Shown: positions 36,753 through 43,960 of the stretch, piece after piece | Numbering within the stretch: the stretch's first letter is position 1 | How the letters are laid out: each line of letters begins with the position of its first letter | NCBI RefSeq assembly: GCF_018128065.1 | Contig: NZ_CP072360.1 | Span: 1,182,501-1,246,500 of the forward strand | Length of the DNA: 64,000 nucleotides | Direction: 5' to 3' | From: Prevotella melaninogenica | Lineage (GTDB): Bacteria > Bacteroidota > Bacteroidia > Bacteroidales > Bacteroidaceae | Position numbers and translations under genes: made by a program | The notes under the pieces: model-generated | What the model saw: the letters and a program-made list of their open reading frames with translations, nothing else | Databases searched by the model: none | Told to the model about the DNA's origin: nothing

Positions 36753-37901
36753 ATGACAACAGATAAAACAGCTATTAGAAAGGTTACACGTAAGCGTGGA
36801 GCGAAGGCACAGAAGGCTCCACTAAAAAGCCGTACTATCTCGAACGATCTTATCCCAATAGAAGAAGAAACTTGGCTTCTTCAGCCAATTGCTGTGACGA
36901 TGATGCGCCATGATTATTCACTTATTCAGGTGAGAATTTTGGTATCTATTGTTGAGAGTCTGCAGTCTATTTTACATGGTATTTTGAACAACAAGCGAGG
37001 TTTTCAGCTTGACTTATTCCACACTGATGAGTTGGATGAGGACGGACGTATGCCAATTAAATTACCTTTTAAGGAATTAGGTGTTGACCCCAATCACTAT
37101 CCTCAATTGCGAAACTCACTGAAGATGCTTGCCTCTATTCCTGTAGAGATTCCTTATAAGACGGCTGAAGGAAGAAAATACACAAAGGCAACCAACCTTT
37201 GTGACGTATATATACCTGAAGACCGTTCTTATAACAAATATGCAATTCTAAAGCTTGATCATAGCGTAGCAGAGCGTCTTGTATCTTTAGACTTTGGTTA
37301 TCATCGATTGGGCAAACAGATTGTTTTTGCATGTAAGAATCGTTATACCCAACGTATCTATATGTTTATTGAGTCATGGGTAGATAAAGGTCGTACTGTT
37401 ATCAAGACATTCGAGTTCCGCAAGATGCTTCGTTTGGAAAACAACTACAAGAAATTCTCTGACTTCTGTCGTCGTGTTTTAGACCCAGCTATGCAAGAAT
37501 TAAGAGAGCTTGCTGAGAAAGGCTTCTGCGATTGTCATTTTGAATATGAGAAGAAGTATGACCGTGGTCAGCGTGGTGGTGAACCAGATGAGCTTATCTT
37601 CATCATACACCGCACAAAGGATAAGATGAACGTACAGCTGCAAGAAATGACACAGAACCAGCGTCGCCAGTTCCAGCAGTATCTTGTACAATACTTTGAT
37701 TTTACACCTGTTAATGCGCAAGCCATGGCTGAGCGTATTACAGCAGAGACCTATCAAGAGGCGGTACAGAAGCTGATGAGTCTGCGCGACCGGTTTACCA
37801 AGACTTTTGTTAAAGATAAAGCGGCCTACACATTTAAGAGCCTTGATGAGATGTTGAAATCAAAGGAAGTTCCCAACACTATTGTAGAGGAAGTGGAATA
37901 A
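36753..37901 (+). CDS. Chromosomal RepB/Rep_3-type replication initiator homologue
   Basis: A protein of about 382 residues from ATG 36753. The frame opens earlier, at 36600, but the upstream part contains a promoter box and reads as noncoding. The N-terminus is basic (RKVTRKRGAKAQKAPLKS). The core LQPIAVTMMRHDYSLIQVRI, LPFKELGVDPNHYPQLRNSL and YTQRIYMFIESWVDKGRTVI, KTFEFRKML, matches two winged-helix domains of Rep_3 initiators, which bind iterons in plasmids. No plasmid partners (mobilisation, partition) are nearby. Such chromosomal copies are common in Prevotella genomes in my knowledge, with unknown role. Followed after 114 bp by a lipoprotein gene. Confidence 0.8.
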   Translation: MTTDKTAIRKVTRKRGAKAQKAPLKSRTISNDLIPIEEETWLLQPIAVTMMRHDYSLIQVRILVSIVESLQSILHGILNNKRGFQLDLFHTDELDEDGRMPIKLPFKELGVDPNHYPQLRNSLKMLASIPVEIPYKTAEGRKYTKATNLCDVYIPEDRSYNKYAILKLDHSVAERLVSLDFGYHRLGKQIVFACKNRYTQRIYMFIESWVDKGRTVIKTFEFRKMLRLENNYKKFSDFCRRVLDPAMQELRELAEKGFCDCHFEYEKKYDRGQRGGEPDELIFIIHRTKDKMNVQLQEMTQNQRRQFQQYLVQYFDFTPVNAQAMAERITAETYQEAVQKLMSLRDRFTKTFVKDKAAYTFKSLDEMLKSKEVPNTIVEEVE

Positions 37902-38015
37902 TATATAGGAGGTTTCCCTTACGGAATAGGAATTTACCTATTGGATATTTGAGACCAAAAGACTACTTTTGCAATAGAGATATAACATAAGTAGTCATTT
38001 TTAAAGGTTACAGAT

Positions 38016-38957
38016 ATGAAAAAGAATATTTTATATACATTCGCATTAGGGTGCTTAAGCCTTTCACTTTCTTCATGTGGCACATACTTCTCTGCCGGAG
38101 GTGGATATGGTGGTCCTATTTCCGTATATGATGATGGTTATAACGTTGGATACAGCAGTACATACGGCAGAATTGGATACGAAGAGGCACGACGACAAGC
38201 GCTCTTTTTATCAGACAAGATGGCCTATGAACTGGGCTTAAGTGATGCACAATATCAAGCTGTGTATGAAATAAATCTTGATTATCTCCTTAATATGCAG
38301 GGCGAACGCTCTCTTTATGGAGACTATTGGACACGTCGTAACAGCGATTTGTTCTATGTGTTGAATGCTCGCCAATATAACTATTATATAGGTGAAGATT
38401 ATTTCTACCGCCCAGTTTATTGGTACAATAATAATTATGCTTATCGGGTTTACAATCGTTACAACGACCACAACTATTACTATCGTTCACGTCCAGCAGA
38501 ATACTATACCTATCGCGGTGGACGAAACAGATATAATGAGAGTTATTATGCAGGGCGCTTTGGGGCACGCCGTAATCCACCTGCTGTAACGAATCGTACA
38601 AGAACTCCACAAGAGGTTTATCAGAATAATAGTTCGTGGAATAACCCTCAACAGAATAATGGGTATAGCAGCTTCGGCAATGCAAGAAGAGAGAATATGA
38701 ACACTGCACCAAGCAGGTCTTATAACCAGCAGTTTGGAGGGGCAAGACAACAGTCAGAAAGACAGACTTACCAACCTCAACAACAGCAGTATTCTGCTCC
38801 AATGCCACAGCCATCAGGCAGTAACAATAGTTCATCATTTGGAAATGCTTCTCGCTCATCATTCCCAAGTGCTCCAATGAATTCAAATCAGTCTTCATCG
38901 GGCTCAACTCGTTCTGATGCGCCAACGAATAATAGTAGGTTCGGTGGACATAGATAG
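38016..38957 (+). CDS. Lipoprotein of unknown function with Asn/Gln/Ser-rich C-terminus
   Basis: A protein of 313 residues. The N-terminus has a lipoprotein signal (MKKNILYTFALGCLSLSLSS then Cys21). Residues about 50-130 look ordered, with RIGYEEARRQALFLSDKMAY and ELGLSDAQYQAVYEINLDYL. A Tyr/Asn/Arg-rich stretch follows, and from about 195 the chain is low-complexity Gln/Asn/Ser (PQQQQYSAPMPQPSGSNNSS). The YELGLSDAQYQAVYEIN segment resembles helical metal-stress proteins such as Spy/CpxP only faintly. I do not recognise the family. It is 15 bp upstream of the next gene. Confidence 0.8.
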   Translation: MKKNILYTFALGCLSLSLSSCGTYFSAGGGYGGPISVYDDGYNVGYSSTYGRIGYEEARRQALFLSDKMAYELGLSDAQYQAVYEINLDYLLNMQGERSLYGDYWTRRNSDLFYVLNARQYNYYIGEDYFYRPVYWYNNNYAYRVYNRYNDHNYYYRSRPAEYYTYRGGRNRYNESYYAGRFGARRNPPAVTNRTRTPQEVYQNNSSWNNPQQNNGYSSFGNARRENMNTAPSRSYNQQFGGARQQSERQTYQPQQQQYSAPMPQPSGSNNSSSFGNASRSSFPSAPMNSNQSSSGSTRSDAPTNNSRFGGHR

Positions 38958-38972
38958 TAGAAAGATTAATAT

Positions 38973-39674
38973 ATGAAAATAACGGACATAAACCGCTCAA
39001 GAGTAGCCTCTGTAATGGTCAGAGGCTACTTTCATGCTTTCTTCTCAGGGCAAGCAGATGCCTTGTATCCTGGAAAGAAACGCTTAGAACCAAAGGAATA
39101 CAAGCAATTGTTGGTTAACAATTTTGATAACCTTTCGAGTCAATTTGTATCTGTGCTCTTCCCTGTACTTATTCGTCTGAATTACTCAAATCTTGAGACT
39201 GTAACAGAAGATATGAAACGACGACATTTCTCAGAGACAACTTCTGCAAAGATTTTATTGCGTTATGCCTGTGGGAGTAAGGAGTTATATGACCTTGTAA
39301 CAGCCGAATATCAAAAACAGATATTTGCTCTGCTTGACGGACATTTACAGTCTGCTGAAGACTATTTTGTTGATTGCCCTACTTTAGCACATGAAAACAA
39401 CGTACCTGTTTCACTGGCTATCCGCTCTATCGTTCGTGTACAAATGCAAGCCTATGCAGCTGGAGTAACACAAGCAAAGACAGAGATTAATGGATTGCAC
39501 CAGGCAACTGTATACCGTTTGATGATTGCAGGGATGATGACACTTTTGCATGAAGAGCCTGTAAAGTTTGAAGAGGAGAATTTAGAAATGATGTTCAGAA
39601 AGGTATCATTAAACTCTGATAACTTTGAACATCTCATGAATGAAATGAATCAAGCCTACGAAGACTTGGTCTAA
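38973..39674 (+). CDS. Hypothetical protein, mostly helical
   Basis: A protein of 233 residues with no signal peptide and no membrane segment. It is predicted mostly helical, with segments YFHAFFSGQADALYPGKKR, ETTSAKILLRYACGSKELYD, SLAIRSIVRVQMQAYAAGV and HQATVYRLMIAGMMTLLHEE. No catalytic motif seen. It is 15 bp past the lipoprotein gene and probably co-transcribed. A strong hairpin lies over codons 10-20. Function not recognised. Confidence 0.75.
   Translation: MKITDINRSRVASVMVRGYFHAFFSGQADALYPGKKRLEPKEYKQLLVNNFDNLSSQFVSVLFPVLIRLNYSNLETVTEDMKRRHFSETTSAKILLRYACGSKELYDLVTAEYQKQIFALLDGHLQSAEDYFVDCPTLAHENNVPVSLAIRSIVRVQMQAYAAGVTQAKTEINGLHQATVYRLMIAGMMTLLHEEPVKFEEENLEMMFRKVSLNSDNFEHLMNEMNQAYEDLV
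39002..39030 (+). promoter_or_regulatory. Hairpin inside the start of the hypothetical gene
   Basis: AGTAGCCTCTG (39002-39012) pairs perfectly with CAGAGGCTACT (39020-39030) around TAATGGT and is followed by a T-rich stretch. It could attenuate transcription out of the lipoprotein gene or hinder translation of the next one. Confidence 0.5.
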
Positions 39675-40092
39675 TACAAATTTTTCAAAACAAAGACTTT
39701 AGAGAGGTAGCACTGAAACACTTATATTATCCGTCACCATAAAGCAGCTATACAACCTCACTTTTACGGCTTTTAAGGTTAGAATTTCTTTTACATTTTA
39801 TTCTACAAAGCCTGTTAGAAGACAATATAAAACATCTTTCTTTAACGCGCATATAATCAATTGTAAATCAAGACTTTACAATATAGAATAAGGAAAGGTG
39901 CTTAGTTGGCTTTTAAAAGGGCGTTAATCAGACCTCAAAAGGGCAGAACATCTTAGTAGGCATAATGTTGATTACAGGAATCCATCAAGTGGGAAGAAAA
40001 TCAATAGAGATTAAATCAACTATTGTCAAATTCTTCATTTTTAATGATGAGCCTTTACCATAAATAGTATAGCGTATATAGAAAAATAGAAT
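39675..40092. other. Gene-free stretch upstream of the SMI1/KNR4 gene
   Basis: No supportable gene. It holds dispersed repeat copy 2 at 39894-39945. Confidence 0.5.
39894..39945 (+). repeat. Dispersed intergenic repeat, copy 2
   Basis: Reads AAAGGTGCTTAGTTGG, then AAAAGGGCGTTAATCAGA, then CAAAAGGGCA. It matches the minus strand of 3206-3258 in order and spacing. Confidence 0.6.
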
Positions 40093-40680
40093 ATGAATAA
40101 AACATATAGGGATTTAATTTATAGATTTCAGAACCTGGGTATTGAAGAATCCCAATCCACCGGTGCAATCCTTATAGGAAAAGCGCCCCATATAGCCCCC
40201 GAGGCTTGGCTAAACACCCTGTATCCTCCGCTAAGTAAGAACGATGTCCAAGCATTGGAGAAAGAATTAGGCATGGAAAATCCCATCGATTATAAAAAAT
40301 TCTTGTTAGATGTAAGCAATGGGTTAAACATATTGGTTGGAACCTTTTGTTTAGACGGGTTAAGAAGAAACTATAAAAGAAGCACTGATGAAAGCCGCCA
40401 ACCGTTTTCGATTATTACGGCAAACATTCGGGAAAGACCTAGAAATGCCGCAGACGACCATTTCTTTACAGGCGGTTATGACTGGGACGGTTCTTATCTT
40501 TATATAGATAAAAGAACAAGCACCGTGCACTATTGTGATAGAGACGATGCAACCTCCCTATTCCAATGGGAAACGTTCGAGCAAATGCTTATATCAGAGT
40601 TAAAGAGGATATACTCACTGTTTGATGAGAGGGGAAGAAAAATAGATGAAGACCTTTATACCACCCCAATTAAAAGGTAA
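40093..40680 (+). CDS. SMI1/KNR4 family protein, orphan immunity-like gene
   Basis: A soluble protein of 195 residues. LSKNDVQALEKELGMENPID followed by YKKFLLDVSNGLNILVG is the SMI1/KNR4 opening pattern. GGYDWDGSYLYIDKRTSTVH and the ending FEQMLISELKRIYSLFDERG also fit. In bacteria these domains often neutralise secreted or contact-delivered toxins, and they also occur alone. No toxin gene lies next to it. It is flanked by a dispersed repeat on the left and a 24-bp tandem repeat on the right, which suggests a mobile or recombining pocket. Function as immunity protein is inference. Confidence 0.8.
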   Translation: MNKTYRDLIYRFQNLGIEESQSTGAILIGKAPHIAPEAWLNTLYPPLSKNDVQALEKELGMENPIDYKKFLLDVSNGLNILVGTFCLDGLRRNYKRSTDESRQPFSIITANIRERPRNAADDHFFTGGYDWDGSYLYIDKRTSTVHYCDRDDATSLFQWETFEQMLISELKRIYSLFDERGRKIDEDLYTTPIKR

Positions 40681-40702
40681 TATAAAGCCTCGTGATATTA
40701 GT

Positions 40703-40798
40703 CATATAAGGGTATCAGTGAACACCCATACAAGGGTATTGACGAACACCCATATAAGGGTATTTACGAACACTCTTATAAGGGTATTAACAACAGGT
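40703..40798. repeat. 24-bp tandem repeat with palindromic core (4 units)
   Basis: Units start at 40703, 40727, 40751 and 40775. The consensus core is CACCCATATAAGGGTAT; ACCC and GGGT arms are symmetric around ATATAA. Units 2 to 4 differ by a few bases. It begins 23 bp past the SMI1/KNR4 stop. Confidence 0.85.
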
Positions 40799-40978
40799 AT
40801 ACAATAAATCCGAATCGGAAACGTTATCTTTTACAAGACAATTAGTGCTTAATCGGAATCCAATTAAGCACTCTTTTATAATAAGAATATTTTTTGACAT
40901 TATCTATAAAATCTAAAGATACAACACACTATCTTTATGTCTTATAGAAGATTGATTTTTTCACAGATTCTCATAATC

Positions 40979-41521
40979 TTAGTAGATACATTCATCTACC
41001 TTTATATCTGTCTCTTCAGTTGGTATGTTTGGAAGGAACTGAAAAGGGAAACAGATACCAACCTTATATGCCTTTGTGAGCAACAGAAGAAAACGGTCAT
41101 AATAACCTTTTCCACGTCCAAGACGATTCCGCTCCTTATCAAAAGCCATGCCTGGAATAAGCGCAAATTCTATAGAAGAGAAATCCGTAAAAGCTTCACC
41201 TATAGGCTCAAGTATTCCATAACTACTCGTTTCAAAGGAATTTGGATTACGATAGAGTCGAAGTTCCATTTCGGTATCACTGATGACAACAGGAAGAAGG
41301 ACAGTCTTTCCTTCATTATGAAGTTGCTTGATGAGGCCATGTGTATAAACCTCATCAGGCAATGAATTATACAGAAGAACTGTCTTAGCACTTTGTAGAC
41401 GTGGGTGATTGAGTACTCGCTGAATAAGTGGACTTGACTCCTTTATCAATTCTTCTGTAGAAAACTGTTTCTTACGTGCCCTAACGTCTTTCCGTAAGGA
41501 CTTTTTATCAAACTGTATCAT
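40979..41521 (-). CDS. 5-formyltetrahydrofolate cyclo-ligase
   Basis: Converts 5-formyl-tetrahydrofolate to methenyl-tetrahydrofolate with ATP, recycling a folate reserve. The 180 residues show KDVRARKKQFSTEEL near the start, the PDEVYTHGLIKQL and GKTVLLPVV segments, and the signature GRGKGYYDRFLLLLTKAYKV near the end. Family-typical length. The ATG overlaps the stop of the upstream CtpA gene by one base (TGATG), indicating coupled translation. Confidence 0.95.
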   Translation of the reverse strand: MIQFDKKSLRKDVRARKKQFSTEELIKESSPLIQRVLNHPRLQSAKTVLLYNSLPDEVYTHGLIKQLHNEGKTVLLPVVISDTEMELRLYRNPNSFETSSYGILEPIGEAFTDFSSIEFALIPGMAFDKERNRLGRGKGYYDRFLLLLTKAYKVGICFPFQFLPNIPTEETDIKVDECIY

Positions 41522-43197
41522 CAACGTAGAGGGATTGTTTTACGTAAAGAACCAGAGTACTTCAATGTTTTCTGTTTCGGTTTAAGCAACAAGATAGAAG
41601 GCATGTGGAACACTTTGATGGCTTCCTTAACTGCTGCATCATTACGGTTTATATACTCTATCCAAGCCTGTTCATCAAGGATATTATAAATGATACGGCT
41701 GTTGAGATAGTCCTCCAAAAGTGAATGAGAACGCATAATCATCAAGTTGCGTCGGCGCAATCCATTCTTTTCTGCAAAGTTAACGAAGTCACTCACAAGA
41801 TTCTGCTGCTCTAAGTAGTTAGCTAAAAGCTTCATCTCACCAAAGTTACTGAGTTTCTTTCTGTTACTATCAGTATAGTTAAAAGCATACTGAAGGATAA
41901 GTCCACTCATCACAGCCTCCTTATAATAAGAAGTTACCTTTGAAGTATCTTCTGGTACAAAGATATCTGGCGTAATACCACCGCCACCATATACGGTACG
42001 ACCATTTACTGTATGATAAGCTGGTCCCTCATGTTTGATACTATCCTGAGAGAAGAACTCACCATGCTGATAACGTGTGAGAATATCATTCTCATAGTCA
42101 GCATTATCACCAGGCTTGAATGGCTTTTGAATACAACGCCCTGAAGGAGTATAATAACGTGCTATTGTCAATCGAATCAAACTACCATCATTAAACTGAA
42201 TTTGCTGCTGTACCAATCCCTTACCAAAGGAACGACGACCAACAATCGTTGCACGGTCGTTATCTTGCATAGCACCAGCAAAAATCTCTGCAGCAGAAGC
42301 TGAACCCTCGTTGATAAGTACAACCATAGGAATATGTTGATAACTTCCCTTACCATCACTACGATAATTAACACGTGGACTCTTTCTTCCTTGTGTATAA
42401 ACAATCAGACGATTTTTTGGAAGGAACTCATTTGCCATCTGTACAGCAGACTCCAAGATACCACCTCCATTATCACGAAGGTCAATAACTAAGTGATCAG
42501 CACCCTGAATATTAAGAGTCTGTAAGGCTGCTAACATCTCTGCATAAGTTCTTTCACCGAAGTTTTTGATACGAATATAACCAGTTGTATCATTAAGCAT
42601 GTATGCTGCTGAAACGCTCTTTACAGCAATATCACCACGAGTAACAGTAAACATCTTAACACCATGTTCACCATAACGCTTCACACCGATCTTCACCTTC
42701 GAATCCTTCGGACCCTTAAGGCGGTGCATAGCTTCTTCGTTTGTTACATCTTTACCAACAAATGCTTTACCATTGATGCTAACAACCTTATCACCAGCTA
42801 ATAAACCAGCCTTATCTGCTGGTCCATCTTTAATAACGTTTTGTATACATAATGTATCTTGACGAATATTAAATTCTATCCCAACTCCAGAGAAAGAACC
42901 CTTCAAGTCATCCGTTGCTAATTGAACATCTTTTGCACTAATATATACCGAATGTGGGTCTAATTCTGACAGGATCTCAGGAATAGCCTTATCGACAAGT
43001 TCGTCAATATTGACAGAATCAACGTATTGGTCATCTATAATATGCAACAGATTACTGAGTCGACTACTACCATTATTTATGATATTCAGTCGATTACCAG
43101 AGAAATGATTGGCATAGAATGTACCAATAAGAATACCGATAACAACACACAGTGCCATCAGTAGTGGTAGAAAACGATTGTTTTTATTCTGATTCAT
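41521..43197 (-). CDS. C-terminal processing protease (S41, CtpA-like)
   Basis: Periplasmic serine protease of 558 residues anchored by an N-terminal helix (FLPLLMALCVVIGILIGTFY). A PDZ domain (about 85-175) contains GSFSGVGIEFNIRQDTLCIQ and ADKAGLLAGDKVVSINGKAF. The S41 core has LVIDLRDNGGGILESAV, the Ser in INEGSASAAEIFAGAMQDN and the Lys in RRSFGKGLVQQQIQ. A C-terminal helical extension of about 170 residues ends in basic KPKQKTLKYSGSLRKTIPLR. Such proteases trim envelope proteins and are standard in Bacteroidota. Confidence 0.95.
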   Translation of the reverse strand: MNQNKNNRFLPLLMALCVVIGILIGTFYANHFSGNRLNIINNGSSRLSNLLHIIDDQYVDSVNIDELVDKAIPEILSELDPHSVYISAKDVQLATDDLKGSFSGVGIEFNIRQDTLCIQNVIKDGPADKAGLLAGDKVVSINGKAFVGKDVTNEEAMHRLKGPKDSKVKIGVKRYGEHGVKMFTVTRGDIAVKSVSAAYMLNDTTGYIRIKNFGERTYAEMLAALQTLNIQGADHLVIDLRDNGGGILESAVQMANEFLPKNRLIVYTQGRKSPRVNYRSDGKGSYQHIPMVVLINEGSASAAEIFAGAMQDNDRATIVGRRSFGKGLVQQQIQFNDGSLIRLTIARYYTPSGRCIQKPFKPGDNADYENDILTRYQHGEFFSQDSIKHEGPAYHTVNGRTVYGGGGITPDIFVPEDTSKVTSYYKEAVMSGLILQYAFNYTDSNRKKLSNFGEMKLLANYLEQQNLVSDFVNFAEKNGLRRRNLMIMRSHSLLEDYLNSRIIYNILDEQAWIEYINRNDAAVKEAIKVFHMPSILLLKPKQKTLKYSGSLRKTIPLR

Positions 43198-43352
43198 AAA
43201 AACCTAACCCTCGCCCTTTCTTGCAAAAGGAAAAGACTTAGAGGGATTCTATAATTACTTGTTATACTTTATTTTTGATATTAAAGAAGAATCATATTAG
43301 GTGCAAAAGCTATATGATTACAGTCCTACAGCTACTCTAATTCCTCCCTTTT

Positions 43353-43856
43353 CTATATAGATTCTGAAGAAGAGCAGCAGCTATCTTCAAGGCTTATATA
43401 CTCCACTTTAACCCCTGCCCTTGTCAACAGGTCTATGCCATCTGTAAGACGATACTTCTCGGCATATACAACACGACGAATACCAGCTTGAATGATGAGT
43501 TTTGAGCATTCGATACAAGGAGATGCTGTCACATAAAGCGTTGATCCTTCGCTATTATTGCCACTTCGAGCAAGTTTCGTAATAGCATTAGCTTCAGCAT
43601 GAAGGACATAAGGCTTTGTTACGCCCAACTCATCCTCACATACATTTTCAAAACCACTTGGTGTGCCGTTATAGCCATCGCTAATAATCATCTTATCCTT
43701 CACAACCAACGCACCTACCTGACGACGTTTACAATAGGAGTTCTCAGCCCAAATACGTGCCATACGAAGATAACGATAATCAACAGCAGTTTTATTACTT
43801 CCTTCTACAGAAGCAGAAGACGTTGAAATATGTTCTATCGAATGCTCATTAATCAT
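43353..43856 (-). CDS. dCMP/cytidine deaminase family protein
   Basis: Zinc-dependent deaminase of 167 residues. The zinc and catalytic residues are in VLHAEANAITKLA (His and Glu) and ASPCIECSKLII (two Cys). The N-terminal CKRRQVGALVVKDKMIISDG and YNGTPSGF match deoxycytidylate deaminases of the ComEB type, which make dUMP for thymidylate synthesis. The upstream gene is Dcp and the downstream gene is CtpA, both on the same strand. Confidence 0.93.
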   Translation of the reverse strand: MINEHSIEHISTSSASVEGSNKTAVDYRYLRMARIWAENSYCKRRQVGALVVKDKMIISDGYNGTPSGFENVCEDELGVTKPYVLHAEANAITKLARSGNNSEGSTLYVTASPCIECSKLIIQAGIRRVVYAEKYRLTDGIDLLTRAGVKVEYISLEDSCCSSSESI

Positions 43857-43960
43857 TGTCTTGATAGTTTTTGTAAATAATCACGGAACAAAAGAAAACA
43901 GCAATTAGCCTTTCTTCTACGAAACAATATCTTTAAAGATAGTTCAACATTAAAAAGCTA

